64,000 nt of DNA, taken from contig CAVYVO010000010.1 of assembly GCA_963771985.1 (NCBI GenBank), positions 124,001 through 188,000 of the forward strand, given 5' to 3'. The stretch comes from Trebonia sp963771985 (GTDB lineage Bacteria; Actinomycetota; Actinomycetes; Streptosporangiales; Streptosporangiaceae). This document shows positions 18,216 to 25,784 of this stretch, piece by piece. The notes under the pieces were generated by a model. It saw nothing but the letters and a program-made list of their open reading frames with translations, did not search any database and had not been told where the DNA came from. The translations under genes and the position numbers were made by a program. Each line of letters begins with the position of its first letter. The stretch's first letter is position 1.

Positions 18216-18791
18216 CTAGACGTATTGCCAGGTACAGCCCTCACTATGCTCCTGGTGATGACCGCACGGTGCGAATCGGGTACCGGCTTGCACGTGGTCT
18301 CGGACATCGTGGTGCCGCGCGCATTGGACGGTCCCGTCGCGAGGAACGACCTGGCCTGGCTTGTAGGTCTCGGTCGTCGGCCCGCTCTCGGCGCGGCCAG
18401 GCATCAGCGGCGCCGCCGCCCTCATCAGGTCCTCGGCGAACTTCCGCTGGCTGGCAAGTAGTTGCTCGGCGAAGTCGTAGGTGCTGGCCACGGCGCCCTC
18501 TGGCTTCGCCTTCAGCAGGTGCTCGGCGAACTTCCGCTGGCTGGCAAGTAGTTGCTCGCCGAAGTCGTATACGCGGGCCACGGCGTCCTCTGGTCCGGGC
18601 AGCTTGTCCCCGAAGGGCACACTGACAGACGGCGGCTTGGGAAGATTGTCCGTGAGCGGCGCATAGACGGACGCCAGCTTCGGGCTGGCTGTCCTGACGG
18701 TTTCGGCCAAGTTCCTGACCACGGCGATCACGGCCTCCTGGCTCTTGCGGATGACGGCCAGGAATTCTTCCTGGCTGGAGGTGTTGGCCAT
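18216..18791 (-). CDS. Phasin-like coiled-coil protein with Cys/His-rich tail
   Basis: A 191-residue protein from the ATG at 18791, which follows GGAGG. The N-terminal half (SQEEFLAVIRKSQEAVIAVV) is helical and phasin-like, then a Pro-rich linker (KPPSVSVPFGDKLPGPED). Two near-identical 30-residue repeats carry YDFxEQLLASQRKFAExLxxA. The C-terminal 45 residues contain GQVVPRDGTVQCARHHDV and a second Cys/His cluster ending CTWQYV, suggestive of a zinc-ribbon or treble-clef-like module. Phasins coat polyhydroxyalkanoate granules, but no PHA genes are here, so function is inferred only from shape. Confidence 0.75.
   Translation of the reverse strand: MANTSSQEEFLAVIRKSQEAVIAVVRNLAETVRTASPKLASVYAPLTDNLPKPPSVSVPFGDKLPGPEDAVARVYDFGEQLLASQRKFAEHLLKAKPEGAVASTYDFAEQLLASQRKFAEDLMRAAAPLMPGRAESGPTTETYKPGQVVPRDGTVQCARHHDVRDHVQAGTRFAPCGHHQEHSEGCTWQYV
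18425..18600. repeat. Tandem 90-bp intragenic duplication
   Basis: Two copies offset by 90 bp (18426-18510 and 18516-18600) share a stretch of nearly 50 bp with very few differences, including CTTCCGCTGGCTGGCAAGTA. They encode the repeated YDFxEQLLASQRKFAE segment of the phasin-like protein. Confidence 0.85.
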
Positions 18792-19111
18792 TGTCTTGGC
18801 CTCCTTGTCAGCTTCTATTGAAGATCTCCTCTGTGGCGGCTCATGCCCTTGCCTGCAGACATACCCCACTCCAGCTAGCTGCTAGCCGGAACACCGGAAG
18901 AGTTCGCCGCGCTCGCCCGCGACGAAAAGATCCGTAGCTTGATCAGCAGCGCGATGAACCAGCTAACGGAGGCCGCGCGCCTTCTGAGCGCGTAAGCACG
19001 TCCGGAGGTAGCCATGTGCGAGGAATCCGTTGTCCGGTTGTCCGGCTCGTGGGCGCCACGGATGGCCGTGCAGCATCGGCGTCGGCTGGCAGCTATCCGG
19101 AGGAGCGCGCG
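18792..19111. other. Intergenic stretch with an orphan coding crumb
   Basis: 320 bp. A plus-strand open stretch at 18879-18995 reads EEFAALARDEKIRSLISSAM and NQLTEAARLLSA, helical and protein-like, but it has no start codon. It may be the tail of a deleted gene. Nothing else is recognisable. Confidence 0.35.
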
Positions 19112-19669
19112 TTAGAGCTCGCTCTTGAGCCGTTCAATGTCGCGGGTGTGCTCCCGCAGCTGCTCGTAGGCGGGGCGTTCGGGGATGCGGGTCAGGGCCC
19201 AGCGGATGGCCTCCGCGCGGTTGTTCGCGATGCCCGCGGCGATCAGCGTGTCCACGATGTCCAGCTCGGCCGTTCTGAGCCGGACCATCACGTGGGTGAA
19301 CTCGCCATCGGCGGCCGCGCGGTTGTCTTCGAGGAACTCGACTTTACCGTCCACCCTCTGGCCGCTGTCGTCTTCGAACATCAGCTCCATGTACCGGATC
19401 TCAGGCCACCGCCGCAACAGCTTGTCCCGGAACTGGTTGAGCCCGGGGCCGACGGCCTTCTTGAACGCAACGGCGACCTCGCGGCGATCCCGCCCTTCGC
19501 GGCCACCGTAGGGATCGGCGAAGACGAGCTTGGGCATCAGCTGGCCCGGCTCGATCATCGGTGCGTCGCCGTGTTGCAGCAACTCGACCCGGCGTATCCG
19601 GCCGGGGAAGAGCTTGTTCGCCGCGATCTCGATCTCGTGCTGGATGTGGTCCCTCTCCGCCTGGTCCAT
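19112..19669 (-). CDS. Conserved protein with ribbon-helix-helix-like C-terminus
   Basis: A 185-residue protein starting MDQAERDHIQHEIE, with AGGAGGG in front of the ATG. Residues 1-120 are acidic and mixed alpha/beta (KLVFADPYGGREG, WPEIRYMELMFEDD). The C-terminal 65 residues (FTHVMVRLRTAELDIVDTLI, then AAGIANNRAEAIRWALTRI) have the strand-helix-helix pattern of RHH/CopG-type DNA-binding or antitoxin domains, with the NNRAEAIRWAL helix typical of that fold. No toxin-like partner is adjacent, so a regulatory role is likelier than a toxin-antitoxin pair. Possible autoregulation through the TTACT...AGTAA inverted repeat at about 19702-19722 is a guess. Confidence 0.65.
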   Translation of the reverse strand: MDQAERDHIQHEIEIAANKLFPGRIRRVELLQHGDAPMIEPGQLMPKLVFADPYGGREGRDRREVAVAFKKAVGPGLNQFRDKLLRRWPEIRYMELMFEDDSGQRVDGKVEFLEDNRAAADGEFTHVMVRLRTAELDIVDTLIAAGIANNRAEAIRWALTRIPERPAYEQLREHTRDIERLKSEL

Positions 19670-20209
19670 CCGCCCTCCTGCAAGTACTTGAGAAACTCAG
19701 ATTACTGCACTTCATGGAGTAAGTACACTTTACGGTAGACCCCGAAAAGTTCGGTGATCCGCTCCCGCGCTGGCGCGCACCCGGGGCTCGTCGCCCCTGG
19801 ACCCCTGCCCCCTGGGGGACTAATCCCCCGTAGCGACTCCCGCTGTAGTCCTGCGCGGACAGCGGCAGGAGTTCCCCGTGCACCCCGTCTCCGGTGTCGG
19901 TTCAAGCCGTCATGATGGGTCCACCTCAAGGCGCCCTAACCAAACGTCAACAGCTCGACGGGTGCATCGGTGCGACAGGCCATTAGCGGGCCATTAACCC
20001 CGGCGCCAGCGGCGCCGCGGGCCCGGCGCCACCGCCTCCCTCCGGCCCTGGCGGCCCCGGTCGGCGCACGCCGGGCCCAGCCACAGCGAAGCCGCTGATC
20101 GGCCAAGCTCAGTCGTCAGACAGCCGCTGCCGCACCGGCCGTCTTCCTCGTACTCACCTGGAATTCGGCGGCTGCGAAGAAGACGAGGCAAGAGCAGGAA
20201 ACCGCAACC
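19670..20209. other. Intergenic region with GC hairpins
   Basis: 540 bp without a convincing gene. It holds a GGGGG-ACTAAT-CCCCC hairpin at 19814-19829 and a dense GCGCC/GGCGC repeat cluster at about 20000-20080. Confidence 0.45.
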
Positions 20210-20746
20210 TCAGTCTCCGCGCGGCCCATCACCCTCGACTGCTGCGATGAACCCGTCGGGGTCGACGAGGCTGATGATCAACGAGCTGACCTTCATTTTA
20301 CGAAAAACCGTACTGGGTTGTCGAGGCGGATAGCAGGGCGGATCGATGACAAGCTCGACCAGGCCGTCATGCGAGCCGTTCACGAGCCAGCTGCCTCGGC
20401 GAGCGTGTACCCCGATCGTTCCCCGGGTCTGGTGCTCAGAGCGGGCGGCCGATCGCACCGAGCCGCGAGGGATGTCCAGATGGAAATCAGCCATCCGAAC
20501 CTGCAGCACGGCCGAGTCGACCTCCACGCCCCAGCGTCCCGAGCCCCGACCCAGCAGTGTTTCCAGCCATAGGGAGACCTTGCCCATATCGCTGTAGCTG
20601 ATAGCGAACCATCTCGCGCTGGAGGACGAGGCTCCGGCTTCGGCTTCCTGGTAATTCTTGATGACCTCACGCCGGGCGGTGGCATACGGCTCGCCTGTTT
20701 CCGCCATGCGCTTGCGGGCTGCTGCCCTGATCTTGTCGTGCGTCAC
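20210..20746 (-). CDS. Conserved hypothetical protein, DNA-binding-like N-terminus
   Basis: 178 residues starting MTHDKIRAAARKRMAETGEPYATA. This opening helix pair is frequent in short actinobacterial proteins. The remainder is beta-rich (RWFAISYSDMGKVSLWL, VEVDSAVLQVRMADFHLDIP, GTIGVHARRGSWLVNGS, LVELVIDPPCYP), compatible with a small barrel. The ATG overlaps the stop of the upstream ORF by ATGA, implying co-translation. There is no membrane segment or catalytic signature. I do not recognise a function. Confidence 0.7.
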   Translation of the reverse strand: MTHDKIRAAARKRMAETGEPYATARREVIKNYQEAEAGASSSSARWFAISYSDMGKVSLWLETLLGRGSGRWGVEVDSAVLQVRMADFHLDIPRGSVRSAARSEHQTRGTIGVHARRGSWLVNGSHDGLVELVIDPPCYPPRQPSTVFRKMKVSSLIISLVDPDGFIAAVEGDGPRGD

Positions 20747-21117
20747 CGTGCCTCTGCTCCGGTGGCCGCGGCCTGGCGCCTGGCCACCGCATAGAGGAAA
20801 TCACGATGGAAGGGAAGCATCCACGCGAGGGCTGTGCCGCTCTTGTCCTCAGGCACTACCACCAGCGCCGGGCTGGCGTAGCTCGGGATCAGGCAGACGT
20901 GGCTGCCAACTGGCAGGATACGCCAGCCGGACGAGGCGGCACAACCGGCGTGCGCGGCATAGGGGTGGAAGTGCGGGTGGCCTCCCCCGAACCCGCTGTA
21001 GGAGTATCCACGCCAGCGGAACCTGTGCAGGATCGGCGTCACTTGCCGTCCGTGCATCGGCACAGGTGCTGCGGTGATGACGAGGACCAGGGCGCCGAGG
21101 TGCCACGCGTCGAGCAC
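20743..21117 (-). CDS. Hypothetical protein coupled to the gene at 20746
   Basis: A 124-residue frame from a GTG at 21117 with a weak ribosome site. Its stop overlaps the next ATG (ATGA), the main argument that it is real. The middle is His/Gly/Tyr-rich (RGYSYSGFGGGHPHFHPYAA) and the end reads LVVVPEDKSGTALAWMLPF. A competing frame covers the same DNA, so the call is tentative. No function recognised. Confidence 0.4.
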   Translation of the reverse strand: MLDAWHLGALVLVITAAPVPMHGRQVTPILHRFRWRGYSYSGFGGGHPHFHPYAAHAGCAASSGWRILPVGSHVCLIPSYASPALVVVPEDKSGTALAWMLPFHRDFLYAVARRQAAATGAEAR

Positions 21118-21330
21118 GACGGGGAGCCAGGCTGGGAGCCGCGGGACGAACCACTTTGAGCCAAGTCAGGCAGGTGCCGCGGTAGGGGAAGCGTGTCCGT
21201 GATTCCATCAGCCTTAAGCCGCTGACCTGCGATGATGCGCCGTTGGGGCATGCGGGGCATGTCTATTACTTGTTTCTAAGGCACGGCGCAAACGCGTGGG
21301 CGACTCCAGCACTTGGCTGCTGTCGTCCCG

Positions 21331-22128
21331 TCAGCTCGGACCTTTGCGTCCCACGAGATGAAAGACGCGACTGAGCTGGCGGTAGGGGTCTCGTCGGCTG
21401 GCTTCAAGTTCGACTGCGGCCGTCGCCGCTACCTGCTTTGAATCGCTGGGGTCCAGCTCGGCTCCGCTGAACTCGAGCCAGTCGACAAACAGCCATACCC
21501 CGTACCAGCGCAGCGGCTCCACGCCGCGGCTGCGCATGAGCTCGCTGAGTTCCTCCACCGTGTCGGCTCGGCCCGGCACTCCCAGCACCCCGATCTCGGT
21601 TCTGGCGTCAAACGCCGCCAGGGCGTCGTCCCACCGCCGTTCCAGGGCCGGGCGCACCGCCATCGCCTTGGCGTTGCCCGTCATGATCGAGACCACGCCG
21701 CCGGCAGCAGCGCACCGGCACAGCTGGCTGACCAGCGGCTCCGGCTGCTCGAGGTACCCGAGCACGCCATGGCACAACACGGCGGCGAAGCGCCGGCCAT
21801 TCATCGCCTCGTCGGCGTTCTCGCCGTCGGCCTGCAAGAGCGTGACCCGCCGCCGGGCCTCAGCAGGCAGCCGCGCCAGGCACTGTTGAGCCTTGTCCAG
21901 CATCGCCGGCGACGGGTCAAGCAGCGTCACGTCGTAGCCGGCCTGGGCCAGCGGAAACGACTGGTGGCCCGCGCCGCCGCCGACGTCGAGCACAGGTGCT
22001 GGAGGCGCCGGGAGATGCTCCAGCAGCTGCTGGTGCATCACATAGGTGCGCACGTACCCCTTCACTGAGGCATAAGCCTCATCGGCGAATCGGTCAGCCA
22101 AACCGGCAAAGGTGTCATCGCCCACCAC
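21331..22128 (-). CDS. Class I SAM-dependent methyltransferase (CmoM-like)
   Basis: A 265-residue methyltransferase. Motif I is VLDVGGGAGHQSFPLA, motif II-like VTLLDPSPAMLDKA, the acidic post-II segment LLQADGENADE, and motif IV-like AVLCHGVLGYL. The overall pattern (GLADRFADEAYASVKGYVRT at the N-terminus) resembles CmoM-type enzymes that methylate carboxymethoxyuridine in tRNA, though this is family resemblance only. It is divergent from the TetR gene at 22173, with a palindrome between them, so it is probably that regulator's target. Confidence 0.85.
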   Translation of the reverse strand: MVGDDTFAGLADRFADEAYASVKGYVRTYVMHQQLLEHLPAPPAPVLDVGGGAGHQSFPLAQAGYDVTLLDPSPAMLDKAQQCLARLPAEARRRVTLLQADGENADEAMNGRRFAAVLCHGVLGYLEQPEPLVSQLCRCAAAGGVVSIMTGNAKAMAVRPALERRWDDALAAFDARTEIGVLGVPGRADTVEELSELMRSRGVEPLRWYGVWLFVDWLEFSGAELDPSDSKQVAATAAVELEASRRDPYRQLSRVFHLVGRKGPS

Positions 22129-22145
22129 GCCAGGATACCAGTTAG

Positions 22146-22158
22146 TAGTTAGTAACTA
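22146..22158. promoter_or_regulatory. TetR operator candidate
   Basis: Perfect palindrome TAGTTA-G-TAACTA within an A/T-rich 30 bp (GTTAGTAGTTAGTAACTAGT) that separates the divergent methyltransferase and TetR genes. Position and symmetry fit an autoregulatory TetR site. Confidence 0.6.
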
Positions 22159-22172
22159 GTAATCTGATCATC

Positions 22173-22745
22173 GTGGCTGCGCGTATGAGCGGACCGGAAC
22201 GGCGGTCCCAGGTGCTGGGGATCGCCGCGGGTGAGTTCGCGAATCATGGACTTCACGGTGCGTCGATCGACGCGATCGCGCACGAGGCGGGCATCACGCA
22301 GGCCTACGTGTTCCGGATGTTCGGGACCAAGAAGGCGCTGTTCCTGGAGCTGGTCGGCGCAGCCTTCGATCGTTTCAGCGACGGCATGTCGCAAGCCGCC
22401 AAGGGCGCCCGGGGCCTTCGCGCGCTGGCGCTGATGGGGGCGCAGTACTACGAGTCGCTGGCGGACCGCACCACCCTCTTGCTGCAGCTGCAGGGCTTTG
22501 CCGCCTGCGGTGATAGCGAGGTCCGTGATCTGGTGCGGGCGCGAGTCGCCCGCATGTGGGACACGGTTGCTGACACGGCAGGCGCTGACCCGGTGACGGT
22601 GAAGTCGTTCCTCGCCTTTGGCATGCTGCTCAACAACGTGACCGCCCTCGATGCCGACGAGCTGGATGAGCCGTGGGCCAAGGGGGTGCGCACTCGTATC
22701 CACGCGGGGCTATTCGAGCACATCACCGCGGACACCAACCGATGA
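22173..22745 (+). CDS. TetR-family transcriptional regulator
   Basis: A 190-residue repressor with a GTG start. The N-terminal HTH spans about residues 10-55: VLGIAAGEFANHGLHGASID, AIAHEAGITQAYVFRMF, then KKALFLELVGAAF. The C-terminal helical domain has no recognisable ligand signature. It is divergently placed to the methyltransferase across a 44-bp gap holding the palindrome at 22146. Confidence 0.93.
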   Translation: MAARMSGPERRSQVLGIAAGEFANHGLHGASIDAIAHEAGITQAYVFRMFGTKKALFLELVGAAFDRFSDGMSQAAKGARGLRALALMGAQYYESLADRTTLLLQLQGFAACGDSEVRDLVRARVARMWDTVADTAGADPVTVKSFLAFGMLLNNVTALDADELDEPWAKGVRTRIHAGLFEHITADTNR

Positions 22746-22918
22746 AACGGCCAACCCCAGATGGATCTTGGCAAGCGCCCGGCGGCCTAGCTTCAGGTCG
22801 TCTTCGCTCGCATGGACGTAGGTCTCGCGTGATCGAGGACCGGAGTGCACCTAGGTCTACCTAAAGACGGCGGGTATCTCCATCGCGGCGGCGGGCGGGC
22901 GGTGCCTAGCATGAGGCG

Positions 22919-23539
22919 GTGACCACGCGGGAACCGCAAATCCGTGAGAACCCGACCCGCCTCACTGACCCGGCGGGCAACGGGCGCCTGACGGCGATGA
23001 CCGGAGCAGTGCTGCTCGTGCTGTTCGTTGCCGAGTGCCTCACCCTGCTGAACATCGGCAACCTGCTCACGCTGCACGTCTTCCTCGGGATGCTGCTGCT
23101 AGGCCCGGTCAGCCTGAAGATCGGATCCACGCTCTGGCGTTTCACCAGGTACTACACCGGCTCAGCGGCTTACGTGCGGAAGGGTCCGCCGGCTCCGCTG
23201 CAGCGGGTCACGGGGCCATTCGTCATCTTGACCACCGTGGCCGTCCTGGGCACCGGGATCATGCTGGTCGTCGAGGGACCGGGCAACGGGTCCTGGGGCC
23301 GGCTGCACCACCTGTCGTTCTTTCTCTGGGTGGTCTTCATAGTCATCCACCTGGCCTCTTATGTCCCGAAGCTGCCCAGGATCCTGTCGGGGCGCACGGA
23401 TCAAGCCCGCCACCTGCTGGCGGCCCGGGCCACGCGCTGGCTCCTGTTGTCCGGTTCCCTGGCCGCCGGCCTGGGGCTGGCGCTCGCCACCTATCACCTC
23501 TCGGCCAAATGGGGCGGCTCCGGCAGCATCATCCCGTAA
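22919..23539 (+). CDS. Four-helix membrane protein (DUF4405/cytochrome b-like)
   Basis: A 206-residue protein with GTG start and four or more membrane helices: TGAVLLVLFVAECLTLLNIG, LLTLHVFLGMLLLGPVSLKI, FVILTTVAVLGTGIMLVVEG, and LHHLSFFLWVVFIVIHLASY. Histidines inside helices (LLTLHVFLG, RLHHLSFF, FIVIHLASY) are placed as in DUF4405/cytochrome b561-type proteins, where such pairs bind haem. A short basic cytoplasmic tail leads to a last hydrophobic segment (LLLSGSLAAGLGLALATY). Redox partner unknown. Confidence 0.75.
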   Translation: MTTREPQIRENPTRLTDPAGNGRLTAMTGAVLLVLFVAECLTLLNIGNLLTLHVFLGMLLLGPVSLKIGSTLWRFTRYYTGSAAYVRKGPPAPLQRVTGPFVILTTVAVLGTGIMLVVEGPGNGSWGRLHHLSFFLWVVFIVIHLASYVPKLPRILSGRTDQARHLLAARATRWLLLSGSLAAGLGLALATYHLSAKWGGSGSIIP

Positions 23540-23660
23540 ACCAACATGGCCCGTCACCCTGTGAGTTACTACAGGCACTAACCCGGCCGGGCGGTAGGCT
23601 AGCCGATAGGGCTCGCGAGAGCCGTTCGGACGCTAATCGAGGTTGAAAGGGACTGGCTCA

Positions 23661-23783
23661 GTGAAGAGGCTGCTCATCCTTGCCCTGCTGGTGCTTGGCG
23701 GTTTCGCGGTATGGCGGAAGGTCCAGGCGCAGCGTGCTGACCTCGACCTGTGGAGTGAGGCGACCGCACCGGACGACTACTGA
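23661..23783 (+). CDS. 40-residue membrane-anchored small protein
   Basis: A GTG-initiated 40-codon gene: one hydrophobic helix (LLILALLVLGGFAVW) followed by a charged tail RKVQAQRADLDLWSEATA and PDDY. The RKVQAxRAxxDLWxEAT tail recurs in tiny actinobacterial proteins, so I think it is genuine although very short. It lies 8 bp before the HAD gene. Confidence 0.7.
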   Translation: MKRLLILALLVLGGFAVWRKVQAQRADLDLWSEATAPDDY

Positions 23784-23791
23784 CGCGTGCG

Positions 23792-24481
23792 ATGAGCGAC
23801 GTCCCTGCCGTTTCGCTGGTCTGCTGCGACCTGGCGAACATCGTCATCGACGGGTCCATCGTGGAGCGCGCCTTCGCCGAGGCCATCGCCACCCAGGGGA
23901 TCGTCGCTGGGACGCAGGATTACGTCCGCTCCATGGTCAAGTTCGACCGGGCGAAGGGCCGTCCCCCTGCTGACGTGCTGTTCGAGGTCTTCGACGGCGA
24001 CGAGCCGCGTGCGCAGGCAGCGTCTCTTGCGTTCGACCGTTCATTCCGCGCCGCGGCCGAGCGGTTCGGCGTGGCCGTGCCACCAGATGTCGTCGCCGTC
24101 CTCGGCAAGATAGCCGGATCCGGGGCGAAGGTCTGCCTGATCTCCGCGCTGTCCAGGGGCGCGTGCGCTGAGATGCTCGCCCGGCTCTGCCGGGCAGGCG
24201 TTGCGGATTACGCGCTCTGCGCGGACGACTCGCCGCGCGGTTTCCCGTGGCCGGACCCGGTGCTCACCGCAATGCTCCGGCTCGGAGCGGGTGACGTCCG
24301 CGAGGTCGCGATGATCAGCGCCACCGAAAGCGGGCTACTGGCCGGGTACCGGGCGGGCGCCAGGATCGTGGCGGGGGTCGGTGGCGGCGCCCGTCGGCTC
24401 GCCGCTCTGCGACAGGCGGGGGCCACACACGTGATAGCAGACATCGTGGCAGTGCCTGACCTGGTCATCGGCGGCGGATGA
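23792..24481 (+). CDS. HAD-like hydrolase with altered motif I
   Basis: A 229-residue HAD-superfamily fold resembling the phosphonoacetaldehyde hydrolase/phosphatase branch. Motif I reads CCDLANIVIDG: the nucleophile Asp is present, but the second Asp of DxD is replaced (DLAN). Motif II-like LISALSRG and a late ADDSPRGFPWPDP (cap/motif III region) followed by EVAMISATESGLLAGYRAGA (motif IV-like, with Ser/Ala in place of GDS) are visible. Loss of the general acid suggests altered or absent phosphatase activity. It follows the 40-residue gene and precedes the glycosylase gene. Confidence 0.7.
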   Translation: MSDVPAVSLVCCDLANIVIDGSIVERAFAEAIATQGIVAGTQDYVRSMVKFDRAKGRPPADVLFEVFDGDEPRAQAASLAFDRSFRAAAERFGVAVPPDVVAVLGKIAGSGAKVCLISALSRGACAEMLARLCRAGVADYALCADDSPRGFPWPDPVLTAMLRLGAGDVREVAMISATESGLLAGYRAGARIVAGVGGGARRLAALRQAGATHVIADIVAVPDLVIGGG

Positions 24482-24510
24482 CCTAGCGACGGCCGCCTAC
24501 ACTGGTAGGC

Positions 24511-25371
24511 ATGCCGGAACTGCCTGAAGTCGAAGCGCTGGCAGCTTTCCTGCGCACCCACGCGAGCGGCCACGTCATCGCCCGGGCCGAAGCCGCCTCG
24601 TTTGCCGTGCTGAAGACTTTCGATCCGCCGCTCACCGCGCTCGCCGGGCTCACCATAGGTGAAATCGGGCGGCACGGGAAATTCCTCGACATCTCCTGCG
24701 GCGATCTGCACCTGGTGATCCACCTAGCCCGGGCGGGCTGGCTGCGCTGGCGGGACGATATCCCGGACAAGCCGGTCAAGCCCGGGAAGAGCCCACTGGC
24801 GTTCCGGCTGGTGCTTGACGACGGCTCCGGCTTCGACCTGACAGAGGCCGGAACGCAGAAGCGCCTGGCCGTCTACCTCGTCCGTGACCCGGAGCAGGTG
24901 CCGGGCGTGGCGACGCTGGGACCCGAGCCGATGGCGGATTCCTTCACCGTCGAATCGCTGGCGGCCATCCTCAAGGGCCGCCGGACGCAGATCAAGGGCG
25001 TGCTGCGCGACCAGCACATCATCGCCGGGATCGGCAACGCCTACTCGGACGAGGTCCTGCACGCCGCCAAGATGTCCCCGTTCAAGCTGGCGTCCAGCTT
25101 CACCCCCGAGGAGATCGCGACGCTGCACGAGGCGATCGTGACCACGCTGAGCGACGCGGTGGAACGTTCGGCGGGACTGGCGGCGGCCGACCTGAAAGGC
25201 GAGAAGAAGACCGGGCTGCGGGTGCACGGGAAAACGGGGCAGTCCTGCCCGGTCTGCGGCGACACCATCCGCGAGGTCTCCTTCGCCGATTCCTCGCTGC
25301 AGTACTGCCCCACCTGCCAGACCGGCGGCAAGCCGCTCGCAGACCGCCGGCTGTCCCGCCTGCTCAAGTAA
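24511..25371 (+). CDS. Fpg/Nei-family DNA glycosylase/AP lyase
   Basis: A 286-residue base-excision repair enzyme. After Met removal the catalytic N-terminal Pro is exposed in the hallmark MPELPEVE. The helix-two-turn-helix region contains LRDQHIIAGIGNAYSDEVLH, with the invariant Asn. The C-terminal zinc finger is CPVCG...YCPTCQ. The N-terminal part after PELPEVE (ALAAFLRTHASGHVI) follows the actinobacterial second Fpg/Nei paralogue more than canonical MutM, so oxidised-base preference is uncertain. ATG start 30 bp after the HAD gene. Confidence 0.93.
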   Translation: MPELPEVEALAAFLRTHASGHVIARAEAASFAVLKTFDPPLTALAGLTIGEIGRHGKFLDISCGDLHLVIHLARAGWLRWRDDIPDKPVKPGKSPLAFRLVLDDGSGFDLTEAGTQKRLAVYLVRDPEQVPGVATLGPEPMADSFTVESLAAILKGRRTQIKGVLRDQHIIAGIGNAYSDEVLHAAKMSPFKLASSFTPEEIATLHEAIVTTLSDAVERSAGLAAADLKGEKKTGLRVHGKTGQSCPVCGDTIREVSFADSSLQYCPTCQTGGKPLADRRLSRLLK

Positions 25372-25419
25372 ACGCGAACGCCCCTTCTTTAACCTTCCGG
25401 GTTGGATACACTACGGATC

Positions 25420-25626
25420 GTGTCGACCACCTCTGTGGGACACGCCTGGCCAGTGGAAACCCGTCAGTACCTGCGCCTCGCCAGCTGGCTCCGCGCGGAG
25501 ATCGTCGGCGGCCGCCTCTCCCTCAGGGAAAAGCTTGAGTCCCGGCGTCCCGTCTTGGTCGTCACACGCGCCGACGGCGGTGACCCCGAAGTCTACAGCG
25601 CGACGGTGACCGTCCTCCACGTCTAG
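25420..25626 (+). CDS. Small hypothetical protein
   Basis: 68 codons from a GTG, reading VSTTSVGHAWPVETRQYLRL, then EIVGGRLSLREKLESRRPVL. It lies 48 bp downstream of the glycosylase gene on the same strand and ends before a GC hairpin and tRNA-Ala. Plausible composition, but no family recognised and no clear ribosome site. Confidence 0.35.
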   Translation: MSTTSVGHAWPVETRQYLRLASWLRAEIVGGRLSLREKLESRRPVLVVTRADGGDPEVYSATVTVLHV

Positions 25627-25670
25627 GCATTGAGTGCCGCCCCGGCCGCGCCGCTGGTACCCTGAAACGG

Positions 25671-25688
25671 CGCCCCCGGCGGGGCGTC
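25671..25688 (+). terminator. GC hairpin before tRNA-Ala
   Basis: CGCCCC/GGGGCG stem-loop within GCGCCCCCGGCGGGGCGT, placed between the small ORF and tRNA-Ala. Probable terminator for the upstream genes. Confidence 0.5.
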
Positions 25689-25690
25689 CT

Positions 25691-25763
25691 GGGGCTATAG
25701 CTCAGCTGGAAGAGCGTCTGGTTTGCATCCAGAAGGCCAGGGGTTCGAGTCCCCTTAGCTCCA
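25691..25763 (+). tRNA. tRNA-Ala (anticodon TGC)
   Basis: Cloverleaf: acceptor GGGGCTA with TAGCTCC, D arm GCTC...GAGC, anticodon stem TCTGG/CCAGA around TTTGCAT (anticodon TGC), T arm AGGGG-TTCGAGT-CCCCT, discriminator A. Confidence 0.96.
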
Positions 25764-25784
25764 CATCCAACCCAAACCCGCAGC

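Noticed and set aside
19112..19669. Toxin-antitoxin pair
   Set aside because: The C-terminus is RHH-like but no small partner gene is adjacent on the same strand.
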